Below are positions 49,835-59,236 of a DNA stretch of 64,000 bases, one piece after another. Source of the DNA: Sphingomonas sp. (lineage in GTDB: Bacteria > Pseudomonadota > Alphaproteobacteria > Sphingomonadales > Sphingomonadaceae); contig JAFOMG010000017.1 in NCBI GenBank assembly GCA_017418975.1, positions 1 through 64,000 of the forward strand. The letters run 5' to 3'. How positions within the stretch are numbered: the first letter of the stretch is position 1; each line of letters begins with the position of its first letter. The position numbers were made by a program, and so were the translations under genes. The notes under the pieces are model-generated. The model did not search any database. It worked only from the letters and a program-made list of their open reading frames with translations, and had not been told where the DNA came from.

Positions 49835-52240
49835 TCAGAAGTTGATCTTGGCGAAGGCGCCGAGCGTCCGATAGGCGTTCGGCGAGGTATAATGGAGCAG
49901 GCCGAGCGCGCCGTAGATCTGCCACCCGGTCGAATAATAGGTGTTCAGCAGATTGCGCGCATAGACGCCGAACTCGACCGCGCCATCCACCTTGGCCAGG
50001 CTGATCCGCCCGTTGAGCAGGCCATAGCCGGGGATCCGCGAATAGGTGGAATTGGGGGTCTTGGTGCCGTCCGGGTTGCTGACCGCCGGCGCGAGGATAT
50101 CGCCGAGCATCGCGCCCGTCACCGTCTGGGTGTCGCTGCGATAGCCATAGTCGAGATGTGCCTTGAAGCTCAGCCCGGCGCCGATCTCGTCGGCATAGTC
50201 CATGGTGACGCTTGCCTGCCATTCCGGCGCGTTGGTGAGGCGCGTGCCGGTATAGTTGGCGGTCGGGCTGGCGACATAGTCGGTGAACATGGCGTCGGTG
50301 TAGGTCACCGAACCGCCCAGGGTGAGCTGGCGCGCGGGCTTGATCGCCAGCGATGCCTCGACGCCGCGCGAGCGCAGGCCCGGTGCGTTGCCGATCGCCG
50401 AGGCCAGGATGAACCCGCCGACGCCGGTGCTCACCGGCGTCAGGATCGTCGCCTGGAAATTGGTGAACTTCGACGAGAAGGCATTGATGTTGAAGCGCAC
50501 GCGGCGATCGAACAGCTCGCTCTTCAGGCCGATTTCCCAGCTCTTCACCGATTCCGGATTGTAGGGATCGTAGCGATTGCCGACGAACGCGACGCCGCCC
50601 GGCTTATAACCCGTGGCATAGCTTGCGTAGAGCATCACGTCGCGGCTGATCGTGAACTGCGGCGCGATGCGATAGGTGAAGCGGCCGCCTTTCTTCGATC
50701 CCGAGCGGAATGCCTCGGTCGGCCCGGAACTGGTGGCGACGAAGATGGGCGAATAGCCGGTGATCGGCACCGGATCGATATTGATGTAGCCGATCGTCTG
50801 GCGGTTCCAGTCGTAATTGTAGCGGCCGCCCAGGGTTACGCTGAACTGGCGGGTTGGGGTGATCTTGACCTGGCCGAACGCGGCCGCCGTCTCGTTGGCG
50901 GCGTCGAAGAGCACGGCGTTGCCGAGCATCGCGCGGGTGATGGGATCGAAGGCGCCGGTCAGCGCATAGAGCGTGGGCGAGGGAACGCCGGCCGGCGAGA
51001 GCAGCGGCGCGCCGAGCGTGCCCCATTGCAGCTGGGTCTGCTTCGCGTTCAGCTTGTTGTAGAAGGCGCCGAACAGATATTCGATTGCCCCGCCCGTGGG
51101 CGAAGCGAAGTGGATTTCCTCGCTGAACTTGTTCGTCTTCAGCCGGCCCGAGTTGAACGGGATGTAGGCATAGACATTGCGGGGCAGCAGATCGGCCGGC
51201 GTGTCATTGTCGAACGTCGTCTCGCGATAGGCGGTGATCGACGTCAGCGTGTGCTCGCCCATCGCGTAATTCACATGGAGCGAACCGCCCTTGTTGGTCG
51301 TGGTGTTGTGGCCTAGCGAGCCATCGGCGCTGTCGGCGTTCTCCGGCCCCGGGATCACGCCCAGGGCGATCTGCGCAGCGGTGAGCGCGGCGGCGGGCGC
51401 ATAGGTCGAGCCGGCCGGGCGGCCCACGGGCACGCGGATGGCGGTGTCGATATGATGGGTATATTCGCCGGTGAGGACCAGTTCGAGCGCCGGCGCCGGC
51501 TGGAACAGCAGCTTGCCGCGCACGCCCCATTCGCTGACCAGGCCCAGATTGCGGTCGAGCACGACATAGCGGCCCTTGCCGTCCTGGCCCAGCGCGAAGG
51601 CGGACAGGCGCAGCGCGGCCTGATCGCTGACCGGCACGTTGAGCGTCAGGTTGGTATTGCGATCGTTGCGCTCGCCATAGGCGGCATAGGCGGTGCCGGA
51701 GAATTGACCGATCACCGGCTTGTTGGTGGTGATCGCGATCACGCCCGAGGTGGAATTCTTGCCGAACAGCGTGCCCTGCGGACCCATCAGCACGTCGACG
51801 CGCTGGATGTCGGTGAGGCCGATCAGGCCGTTGTCGCGCTGGGCGTCCATCACGACGTCGTCGACGACGACGTTGACCGACTTGGCATTGGAGAAGTCGA
51901 ACGAGGTGCTGCCGACACCCCGGATCTGGAAGGCGGCGCCCTGGGTCGGGTCATATTGGACGCCGGGTACGACATATTGCAGGTCGGTGAGCGAGGTGAA
52001 GCCGCTATCCTCCAGCGTCTGGCCGCTGACCGAGGTGATCGAGATCGGCACCGATTGCGCCTTTTCCCGGCGGCGCTGCGCGGTGACGACGATATCGGCG
52101 AGACCCGCATCTCCCGAAGCCTCCGTCGCCGCGGCGGCAACAGTGGGATCGCTCTGCGCATACGCTTGTTCAGTCATGCCGAAGCCGCACGCGATCGTCG
52201 CCGTGCTGACCATCAATGCCCGAAATAGGTCGTTCTTCAT
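49835..52240 (-). CDS. TonB-dependent receptor
   Basis: An 801-aa outer-membrane receptor. The start ATG follows AGGGGG. It has a signal peptide to AYAQ (about 27), the TonB-box-like ADIVVTAQRRREK, a plug with VDVLMGPQGTLFGKNSTSGVIAITTNKP, and a barrel ending in RTLGAFAKINF. The GPQGTLFGKN plug motif marks the large sphingomonad group of receptors for small organic ligands. It is followed by the PI-PLC-like gene and preceded on the same strand by a GPH-type carrier and a tandem TetR regulator. Confidence 0.93.
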   Translation of the reverse strand: MKNDLFRALMVSTATIACGFGMTEQAYAQSDPTVAAAATEASGDAGLADIVVTAQRRREKAQSVPISITSVSGQTLEDSGFTSLTDLQYVVPGVQYDPTQGAAFQIRGVGSTSFDFSNAKSVNVVVDDVVMDAQRDNGLIGLTDIQRVDVLMGPQGTLFGKNSTSGVIAITTNKPVIGQFSGTAYAAYGERNDRNTNLTLNVPVSDQAALRLSAFALGQDGKGRYVVLDRNLGLVSEWGVRGKLLFQPAPALELVLTGEYTHHIDTAIRVPVGRPAGSTYAPAAALTAAQIALGVIPGPENADSADGSLGHNTTTNKGGSLHVNYAMGEHTLTSITAYRETTFDNDTPADLLPRNVYAYIPFNSGRLKTNKFSEEIHFASPTGGAIEYLFGAFYNKLNAKQTQLQWGTLGAPLLSPAGVPSPTLYALTGAFDPITRAMLGNAVLFDAANETAAAFGQVKITPTRQFSVTLGGRYNYDWNRQTIGYINIDPVPITGYSPIFVATSSGPTEAFRSGSKKGGRFTYRIAPQFTISRDVMLYASYATGYKPGGVAFVGNRYDPYNPESVKSWEIGLKSELFDRRVRFNINAFSSKFTNFQATILTPVSTGVGGFILASAIGNAPGLRSRGVEASLAIKPARQLTLGGSVTYTDAMFTDYVASPTANYTGTRLTNAPEWQASVTMDYADEIGAGLSFKAHLDYGYRSDTQTVTGAMLGDILAPAVSNPDGTKTPNSTYSRIPGYGLLNGRISLAKVDGAVEFGVYARNLLNTYYSTGWQIYGALGLLHYTSPNAYRTLGAFAKINF

Positions 52241-52315
52241 TCGCAATCCCCCTGGAGATTCCACCGATTCGGCGGGATACGAGGGGCGCTCTAGGGTCTG
52301 TGCATGACAGAAGAA

Positions 52316-53650
52316 TTACATTTGTTCAGTTGCCGGTTCAGGGTCCATGGCCAGGGGCGGGCCCGTCTCGGCGGGGGCCTCCGAGGCGGAATCGGCCAGG
52401 ATCCATAGCGAAGCCATGGTGATGAGCGCGGCGGCGAGGCTCGGCATCAGCAGCACCGCCGCGAACGCCTGTTCAGGCGCCGGCATCGCGCGCGGATCGA
52501 ATCCCAGGATACGATAGCCGGTGAACAACAGGCCCGAAACGACGGCGCCGCACAGATTAAAGGGCAGATGGAAGCCGGCATAATGCGCGGCTGCGCGCTT
52601 GCCCGATGGCGCCTCCACGGAATCGAGCCGCGCGCCCAGCAGCATCCGCAGGGCCATGAAATCGACCGCGGACGCCAGCCCGAAGGGGATCGTCCACAGC
52701 ATCAGCGCGGCCGGCGCACCGGCCGGCAGCATCGGCAAGGCCAGCGCCAGCGCCAGATTCGCCCAGAGCGTCAGCCGCAGCAGCGCGCGCGCACTCAGCC
52801 TGGCGGTGATCCGGATCGCCGCCAGAATGCCGATAGCGGCGCAGATGGCCTGGATGAGGATCCCGATGGGGGCCCAGCCGCGCAGCCCCAGGCCATTGTC
52901 GACCACATAGAAATAGCCCGTCGTGGTGATCGCCGCATGCGCGCCGTTGAGCGCGAACAGCGCCGCCAGCCGGCGGTTGCCGCGATTGGCGAACAACAGC
53001 CGCAACGGGCCCAGCAGGCTGGCGAGCCGCCATTTGTCCGGCGCGGCCGCGCGATCCGGCAGCAGCGCGACGAGCGCGGCGTGCAGCACCAGCGCGCCCA
53101 GGGCGACGAGGATCATGATGACCAGGAAGGGCGAGGGCCAGGCGGGGATCCGCAGCGCGCCGATCGCCGAGAAGCCGATGCCTCCGGCGATGCCGAACAG
53201 GGTTCGCGTGCCGAATATCCGTCCGCGGGCCTTGTCGTCATGCGCGGCCTCGAGCGCCCAGGCGCCATGGATGACGTTGCACAATGCCCAGCCGACGACC
53301 AGCAGGGCCAGCGCGACCGCGACCCCGGCGACCGAAGGCGCGACACCTTGCGCGAGCAGCGCGGCGGTGCCGATCAGCACCAGCGCGGTGCCCAGGATCA
53401 TCCAGGGCCGCCGCCGCCCGAACCGGCGCGATCCGTGATCGCCCATCGACCCCGCGAGCAGCTCGGCCGGGATCGGCGCGAGATTGGCGAGCAGCACCAG
53501 CCAGCCGACGACGCTCATCTGGAGCGCGAGCTCGCCGGAGAGATAGGGGGCGAGAAAGACCCGCCGGGCCAGGTCATAGCCGGCAAAGGCCAGCGACGGC
53601 AGCGACAGCACGACGAGGCGCGTGCCCGAAAGTGTTTCCCGATCCGCCAT
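52316..53650 (-). CDS. MFS/GPH-type transporter
   Basis: A 444-aa carrier with about 12 helices. LAGSMGDHGSRRFGRRRPWMILG between helices 2 and 3 is the GPH/MFS loop, and EAAHDDKARGRIFGTRTLFG is also typical. The ATG was chosen because GGAG lies eight bases upstream. With the neighbouring TonB receptor and phosphodiesterase it could import the released product, for example an inositol or sugar derivative (inference). Confidence 0.87.
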   Translation of the reverse strand: MADRETLSGTRLVVLSLPSLAFAGYDLARRVFLAPYLSGELALQMSVVGWLVLLANLAPIPAELLAGSMGDHGSRRFGRRRPWMILGTALVLIGTAALLAQGVAPSVAGVAVALALLVVGWALCNVIHGAWALEAAHDDKARGRIFGTRTLFGIAGGIGFSAIGALRIPAWPSPFLVIMILVALGALVLHAALVALLPDRAAAPDKWRLASLLGPLRLLFANRGNRRLAALFALNGAHAAITTTGYFYVVDNGLGLRGWAPIGILIQAICAAIGILAAIRITARLSARALLRLTLWANLALALALPMLPAGAPAALMLWTIPFGLASAVDFMALRMLLGARLDSVEAPSGKRAAAHYAGFHLPFNLCGAVVSGLLFTGYRILGFDPRAMPAPEQAFAAVLLMPSLAAALITMASLWILADSASEAPAETGPPLAMDPEPATEQM

Positions 53651-53710
53651 CCCGCACACTCCGCCCGGGCGCCTATCAGCGGGTTGTGCCGTTTCGATGA
53701 CTCCGCGCGT

Positions 53711-54925
53711 TCAGCGCAGCGATCGGGTTCGCCAGGCTTCGAAGGCGGCGAAGGCGCGCATATAGTGCACGCGATCGGGCACCTTGCGCGCCATGCCGAT
53801 CATTCCCATGCCGAAGACGGCGATCGACAGCACCTGCGCGGCCGCGCGATCGAAGCCCGCGCCGATGCCGATACCCATGGGCGCCAGATCGCTTGCGCGC
53901 CAATTCTCGCCGCGCCGGCGCCGCATGTCGAGCGCATGGGGCAACAGGCTGGGCTCGCGGACGCTGGCAAGCGCGATCATCGAGGTCGCCTTGATCAGGT
54001 CCCGGATGCTTGTGTCGTTCGGCGGCCCGCCGCCATGGTCGGCGCGAATATCGCTCCGGCGGCCGTGGAAGCGGGCGATGACGGCGTGGAGCCCGGCCGC
54101 CACCAATGCCGGGCGCGCGCCGAAATGATAGACTACCGTGGACGCGGGCACGCCGGCGGCGAGCGCGACCGAGCGATGCGTCACGCTGTCCATGCCCTGC
54201 GAGACGATCAGGTCGGCGGCGCTGGCCGCGATCCGCTGGCGTTTCGCATCCGCTTCCTCCTCGGCGGGCGGCACGGCCGGGTCGAGCAGGCCGATCAGCG
54301 ATGCGATCCTGTCGCCATCGCCCGCATCGTCCCGGGGGAAGATGCCATTGGCAAATCGCCGGAGGCACAGCGAGCGGAGCAGCGCATATCTCGGGCTGTC
54401 GCCGGCACCCAGCGAGAAGCCCGCCTCGTCGAGCGCATAGCCGAGCGCCAGGTCGGCCAGCGCGGCGTCTCCGAACAGGAGCTCGGCCCAGAACCGCCCG
54501 GCATCGTCGAGCCAATGCTCGAGCGCCGGCTGGCGATCGGGCCGCAATGCCCGATCATGGACCAATTCGATCAGAAGGATGACCTGGCGCCGTTCCCGGG
54601 TCACCCATTCGCGCAGCGCCAGCTCCGCCATTCCCGCACGGGTGCCGGCATCCATGCTGCCCAGTTCGTCCGCGAGCGCGCGCCATCTTCCGAAAAATGC
54701 CAGGTCGCTGGCATGCGCCGCCTGCGTCACGCCCTCGAGCAGCTGCTCCTTGCTGCCCATGCGAGTCGAGATCACCGGCACGCTGACGCCAAGGCCGGTC
54801 GCCAGCGGCCGCAGCGTCAATTCGGCGAGGCCGCCGGCGGCAATGCGGTCGAGCGCCTCATCGATGATCGCATCGACGGACAGGCCGGGGGGGCGGGGGG
54901 ATCGATTCACGGGCACGCCGCGCAT
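53711..54925 (-). CDS. Tandem TetR-family regulator (two TetR units in one chain)
   Basis: A 404-aa protein, twice the usual TetR length. The first helix-turn-helix is at about 17-63 (LTLRPLATGLGVSVPVISTRMGSK), followed by its own helical ligand domain. A second one is at about 228-275 (THRSVALAAGVPASTVVYHFGAR), followed by a second ligand domain. One chain thus carries both DNA-binding heads that a normal TetR dimer has. It lies 60 bp upstream of the GPH-type transporter gene on the same strand and probably regulates that operon. Confidence 0.87.
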   Translation of the reverse strand: MRGVPVNRSPRPPGLSVDAIIDEALDRIAAGGLAELTLRPLATGLGVSVPVISTRMGSKEQLLEGVTQAAHASDLAFFGRWRALADELGSMDAGTRAGMAELALREWVTRERRQVILLIELVHDRALRPDRQPALEHWLDDAGRFWAELLFGDAALADLALGYALDEAGFSLGAGDSPRYALLRSLCLRRFANGIFPRDDAGDGDRIASLIGLLDPAVPPAEEEADAKRQRIAASAADLIVSQGMDSVTHRSVALAAGVPASTVVYHFGARPALVAAGLHAVIARFHGRRSDIRADHGGGPPNDTSIRDLIKATSMIALASVREPSLLPHALDMRRRRGENWRASDLAPMGIGIGAGFDRAAAQVLSIAVFGMGMIGMARKVPDRVHYMRAFAAFEAWRTRSLR

Positions 54926-54957
54926 CTATCGCAGTCACTTCTCCAACGTCGACGATA

Positions 54958-55084
54958 TTCGGATCGCCATCGCCGTCGCCATGATCATCGTCGCCGCCAT
55001 TGCCGCTATCACGGCCGTCACTGCCCCCATCGTCGTCGCCGTCATCATTGCCATCACCACCGCCGTTGCCGCTACCGGGCGGCT
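54958..55084. repeat. Low-complexity GTC/GCC/ATC-rich tract
   Basis: A triplet-biased stretch. Read on the minus strand it gives Asp/Gly/Asn-rich residues, on the plus strand an Ile/Ala/Val-rich hydrophobic run. Both frames are open, which is what such a tract produces anyway. I cannot support a gene here. Confidence 0.5.
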
Positions 55085-55201
55085 CCATAGGCAGTGGTGC
55101 GCGCGTGCCGCCTCCATCGAACGGATGAGACGCGCGGACTTTCCGGGGCCGGAGGAGCGGCCGGAGCCGCGGCCGGGGGAAAGCGCCGCCCGGCGGGCGG
55201 C

Positions 55202-55556
55202 CCTAGGCTGAGAACCCAAGCAAGTATCTGATCTTTCACCGTCATCCCCGCGCAGGCGGGGATCCAGGGTAGCGCAGGACGACGATGCTATCAGGTGAGC
55301 CTCCTTCCGGAGCGCGCAGGCCTCGACTGCCCGCAACCCGCCCGTGGCCCTGGATCCCCGCCTGCGCGGGGATGACGAAATAAATCAAAGTCTTGATCGG
55401 GTTTTGACCCTAGGCGGGGGACTCATCTTCTTGCTTCGTCACCCCGGGCCTTGCGCCGGGGCCCGTTATCTCGACAGCGCAGGAAGCAGCGGGATCCCGG
55501 CGCAAGGCCGGGATGACGTTGGAAAATCAGATACTTGCTTGGGTTCTCAACCTAGG
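55202..55556. repeat. Nested inverted-repeat element
   Basis: Outer arms of 31 bp (55202-55232 and 55526-55556) are complementary with one mismatch and start and end with CCTAGG. Inside lie two more complementary pairs: the REP-like palindrome with CCCCGCGCAGGCGGGG (about 55241-55268 and 55349-55375), and a CCTTGCGCCGG-type pair (about 55438-55466 and 55491-55519). No open frame of note inside. The right arm supplies the TAG stop of the LuxR gene. Confidence 0.75.
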
Positions 55557-56721
55557 CGTCGCTCGAAGGATGCGAGGATTCGCGTGCGGCCTCCGCCCGC
55601 TGCAGGCCCGGATAGGCCGCCATCAGCCGCACCAGATCGGCCTGCCGGTTGGTGCCGGTCTTGCGGAAGATCGCGGCCAGATGAGTCTTCACCGTCGCCA
55701 GCCCGACGCCGGCCGCCGCCGCATGGTCGAGCAGGCTGATCCCCCCGGCGACGGCCGCCGCCAGCCTGGCCTCCGCCGGAGTCAGGTCGAAGAAGCTGCG
55801 CAGCGCCGCGATGTCGAGGCGAACGGGCCGATCGCCGTCGGACAGGATCGCCAGCGCCAAGGGGCCGGCGCCGAAAATGCACCGGTCCTGCTCGGCGAGC
55901 GGCGCGATGTTCAGCGACAGCGGCGGCCGGTCCCGGCGCGCCAGGGCGAAGGTGGCGCCGGTCCGTCCGCTGCTGCGCCGCGCATCGCCGGTCGCGTCGG
56001 CGATCGCGGCGCGAACCCGTGCATTGGCCGCGGGAAGGCTTGCGCCGAAACAGCCGCCGGCGGCGCGCAGCACCGGTTCCTCGCGCAGCATCCGCTCCGC
56101 GATCGGATTGGCGAAATGTATCTTGGCCCGGGCATCGACCAGCAGGACGCCGACGCCAAGCCCGTCAAAGGCACTGTGCAGCGCGTGCACATTGCGTTGC
56201 AGGGCTTCCATCGTTCGCCCCAGTTCGAAGCTCCGCGCCATATGCGGCAGCAGATCGGACAGAAGCTGCTGCTCCGCTTCCGCAAAGGCTCCGAATTCGG
56301 GCCCGCGGATGATCCCGAGATGATAGGAACATTGCTGCCCCGCATGCAGCAGGCAGGAAATGCCGTGCTTCAGCTTCTGCGGGCGCATCCAATCGGCATA
56401 GAATTCGGTGCGTTCCAATTCCTCGACCGGGACGATCTGCTCCGACGAGAGCACCGCACTGGTTCGTGCCGTGGCCTTGCTGCCCGTTACCCAGACGTTC
56501 CGGCTCTGGAAATGATCGATATAGCTTTGTCCGAAATCGCCGAAATTGTGGAACAAGGGCTTGTTGTCGTGCGGCGACGCGTGCTGCCAGCGATAGATGG
56601 TCGAAAATCCCGAGAGGGTCCGGGTCACCTGGTCCAGGAAATCCATCCATCGCCCGGAATCGAGCGCGCTCGCATAGATCGCGTCGATCAGCGCCAGTTT
56701 CTTCGGATTACTATCGGCCAC
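55552..56721 (-). CDS. LuxR-type transcriptional regulator
   Basis: A 389-aa protein starting with GTG. The N-terminal and middle part looks like a PAS/GAF-like sensor (LLVDARAKIHFANPIAERML). The C-terminal LuxR helix-turn-helix is at about 313-372 (LTPAEARLAAAVAGGISL, VGLATVKTHLAAIFRKTGTNRQADLVRLM). Its stop lies in the right arm of an inverted-repeat element, so the last residues may have been altered by that element. No obvious partner gene. Confidence 0.9.
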   Translation of the reverse strand: MADSNPKKLALIDAIYASALDSGRWMDFLDQVTRTLSGFSTIYRWQHASPHDNKPLFHNFGDFGQSYIDHFQSRNVWVTGSKATARTSAVLSSEQIVPVEELERTEFYADWMRPQKLKHGISCLLHAGQQCSYHLGIIRGPEFGAFAEAEQQLLSDLLPHMARSFELGRTMEALQRNVHALHSAFDGLGVGVLLVDARAKIHFANPIAERMLREEPVLRAAGGCFGASLPAANARVRAAIADATGDARRSSGRTGATFALARRDRPPLSLNIAPLAEQDRCIFGAGPLALAILSDGDRPVRLDIAALRSFFDLTPAEARLAAAVAGGISLLDHAAAAGVGLATVKTHLAAIFRKTGTNRQADLVRLMAAYPGLQRAEAARESSHPSSDA

Positions 56722-56779
56722 GTCGCCGCTCTACGATGAAATGCGCCGCCCCCCAAGGCCCGGCGGGCGGGTCACCGGC

Positions 56780-58183
56780 TCAGCGCTGCCCCGACATGGC
56801 CAGGCGCAAGGCCGCATAGACCCGGTCGCTTTCCATCTGCGCGACATTGAAGCGGACGAACGGAGCCGCGGATTGCGAGACGCTGAATACGTTGCCGGGG
56901 GCCAGGATCACGCCCTCGTCCATGCAGCGCCGGGCGATATCGGCGGAGTCCAGCCCCTCGGGCAGGCGGCACCACAGATAGAAGCCGCCGCGCGGCATGG
57001 TCCAGGGTATGATGCCGAGCTTCGCCAGGCCCTGGGCCGCCCGGTCGCGCGAACGCGCAAGGCGCTGTCGCAATTCGCCGACATGCTTGCGATAGCTTCC
57101 GCCCGCCAGGACATCGGCGAGCAGTTCGGTCGCCATCGGGCTGGGCCCGCCGAAGCTGGTCGCCACCTGGAGATCGACCAGCCCCTCGATCCAGTCGGCG
57201 CGCGCCGCGATATAGCCGCAGCGCGCGGAAGCGGAGAGCGTCTTAGAGAAGCTGCCGATCCGGATGACGCGATCGAGCCCGTCCAGCATGGCGAGGCGGG
57301 GAGAGGGGGCGGGTTCGAACTCGGCGAGGATATCGTCCTCCACGATCACCAGGCCATGGGCGGCCGCGACGCGCAGCAAGCGATGCGCGGTCTGGGGCGA
57401 CATGCTCGCGCCGGTTGGATTGTGGAGCGCCGAATTGGTGATGTAGAGCCGCGGCCGATGCGCCTGCAGCGCCGCTTCGAACGCGGCGACGTCCGGGCCC
57501 GAGCGCGTATAGGGGATGCCGACGATCTCGGCCCGGTGCGCGCGCAGCAGCGCCTGGAAATTGAAATAGCCGGGATCGTCGATCAGCACCGTGTCGCCGG
57601 GGTGCAGCAGATACCGGCAGATCAGGTCGATCGCCTGGGTGCCGGATCCGGTCAGAAGCAGCTGATCCGGGCCGGCCGCGATGCCTTCGTCCGCGAAGCG
57701 GCCAAGCAGGAACCGGCGCAGCTTCAGCGATCCGCGCGTGCCGCCATAGTCGGACAATATGGGCGCGTCGGCGCGGGCGAGCTCGCGCAGCCCGCGCCGG
57801 AGCGCGGCGTTCGGCATCCAGTCGGCGGGAAGCCAGCCGCACCCCGGCATCGCCATCGTCGCGTCGGCGTCGAGCGACTGGCGCGATACCCAGAATGGAT
57901 CGACCGCGCGGTCGCGCCGCGGCCCGATCTCGCCCACCGACAAGGGCGGCATGTTCGAGCCGGTCACATAGAAGCCCGAACCGCGGCGTGCCCGGATGAC
58001 TCCCTCGGCCGCCAGCCGGTCATAGGCCTCGACGACGGTGGAAGGCGATACGCCCATGGTCTCGGCGAATGCGCGCACGGATGGCAGCCGGTCGCCGGTG
58101 GCGAGCGCGCGGCCGGCGATCCTGCCGCGGATCGCATCCATCAGCTCCTCGGTGCGCGTGCCGATGCGTCGATGCTGCTTCAA
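56780..58183 (-). CDS. MocR-type GntR/aminotransferase regulator
   Basis: A 467-aa fusion: a GntR winged helix (about 8-72, LPSVRAFAETMGVSPSTVVEAYDRLAAEG and GSGFYV) and a PLP-dependent class I aminotransferase domain (about 110-465) with ILSDYGGTRGSLKLR, VEDDILAEFE, and the PLP Lys in GSFSKTLSASARCGY. The start is a TTG; no in-frame ATG precedes the DNA-binding domain. Divergent from the EamA gene with an inverted repeat between, the classic arrangement of MocR regulators and their target. Confidence 0.92.
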   Translation of the reverse strand: MKQHRRIGTRTEELMDAIRGRIAGRALATGDRLPSVRAFAETMGVSPSTVVEAYDRLAAEGVIRARRGSGFYVTGSNMPPLSVGEIGPRRDRAVDPFWVSRQSLDADATMAMPGCGWLPADWMPNAALRRGLRELARADAPILSDYGGTRGSLKLRRFLLGRFADEGIAAGPDQLLLTGSGTQAIDLICRYLLHPGDTVLIDDPGYFNFQALLRAHRAEIVGIPYTRSGPDVAAFEAALQAHRPRLYITNSALHNPTGASMSPQTAHRLLRVAAAHGLVIVEDDILAEFEPAPSPRLAMLDGLDRVIRIGSFSKTLSASARCGYIAARADWIEGLVDLQVATSFGGPSPMATELLADVLAGGSYRKHVGELRQRLARSRDRAAQGLAKLGIIPWTMPRGGFYLWCRLPEGLDSADIARRCMDEGVILAPGNVFSVSQSAAPFVRFNVAQMESDRVYAALRLAMSGQR

Positions 58184-58218
58184 TCGTTCGGTCCAGGCAT
58201 GTGTATGGGAGAGTTCTT

Positions 58219-58244
58219 CAATACAGTTTCCGGATATTGTATTG
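58219..58244. promoter_or_regulatory. Inverted repeat, predicted MocR operator
   Basis: CAATACA and TGTATTG, perfect 7-bp arms with a 12-base spacer, in the 119-bp gap between the divergent mocR-like and eamA-like genes. Confidence 0.6.
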
Positions 58245-58302
58245 GATTGTTCCTGTCTTGGCCAGAAGCGGCATCCTATCCCGCCCGCGAAAGCGAGGCG
58301 CG

Positions 58303-59163
58303 ATGGAAAGAACTACCGCCGGTTGGGGAAGCGGCCTCCTGGGGGTCGTCATCTTCAGCGGATCCCTGCCGGCGACCCGCATGGCGGTGGCCGAGCTGAC
58401 GCCGTTGTTCGTGACTTCCGGGCGCGCGGTGATCGCGGCGCTGCTCGGCGCTGCCTTTCTGCTGGGGCTGCGCCAGGACTTGCCCGGGCGCGGCGACCTT
58501 CTGCCGCTCGCCATCGTCGCGATCGGCGTGGTCGTCGGCTTCCCGCTGCTGACCGGGTTCGCGCTCCAGCGCATTACCGCGGCGCATTCGGTGGTGTTCG
58601 TCGGCCTGTTGCCCCTGTCCACCGCGATCTTCGGGGTGCTGCGCGGCGGCGAGCGGCCCCGGCGCGTCTTCTGGATCTTCTCCTCGATCGGTGCCGCCAC
58701 GGTCGCGGGCTTCGCGCTCTACCAGGGCGGTGGCGGTTCGATGGCCGGCGACCTGCTGATGGTCGCCGCCATCCTGTTGTGCGGGCTCGGCTATGCCGAG
58801 GGCGCGGCGCTCTCGCGTCGCCTCGGGGGCTGGCAGGTCATCAGCTGGGCATTGCTCATCGCGCTGCCGGTGATGGCGGTGATCGCGCTTGCGACGGTGC
58901 CGGCCAGCTTCGCGGTCATCGGCTGGCGCGCCTGGGCGGGCCTTGCCTATGTCTCGCTATTCTCGATGATGCTGGGCTTCGTGTTCTGGTATCGCGGCCT
59001 GGCGCTTGGCGGCATCGCGCGGGTTGGCCAGCTCCAGCTCCTGCAACCGTTCTTCGGCCTGTCGCTCGCGGCGCTGCTGCTCGGCGAGCCGGTTGCGTGG
59101 ACGATGATCGCGTCGACGGTGATCGTCATCCTCTGCGTGGCGGGGGCCAAGCGCTTCGCCTGA
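58303..59163 (+). CDS. EamA/DMT-family exporter
   Basis: A 286-aa membrane protein with ten hydrophobic segments in two repeats. SGRAVIAALLGAAFLLGL and HSVVFVGLLPLSTAIFGVL belong to the first EamA unit, and YVSLFSMMLGFVFWYRGLALGG with QLLQPFFGLSLAALLLGEPV to the second. The start ATG behind GAGG is used. Probably exports a metabolite or amino acid under control of the MocR regulator. Confidence 0.9.
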   Translation: MERTTAGWGSGLLGVVIFSGSLPATRMAVAELTPLFVTSGRAVIAALLGAAFLLGLRQDLPGRGDLLPLAIVAIGVVVGFPLLTGFALQRITAAHSVVFVGLLPLSTAIFGVLRGGERPRRVFWIFSSIGAATVAGFALYQGGGGSMAGDLLMVAAILLCGLGYAEGAALSRRLGGWQVISWALLIALPVMAVIALATVPASFAVIGWRAWAGLAYVSLFSMMLGFVFWYRGLALGGIARVGQLQLLQPFFGLSLAALLLGEPVAWTMIASTVIVILCVAGAKRFA

Positions 59164-59236
59164 CCGCCGCGACGCCCGCGGCCCGGGGTTACGGCCCCGA
59201 CGGACCGTGACCCCGGGAATCGCCCCCGCGCGCCGG

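Noticed and set aside
54858..55088. Asp/Gly-rich calcium-binding-like protein or a hydrophobic peptide
   Set aside because: Both readings come from the same triplet-biased tract on opposite strands; no start signal or domain supports either.
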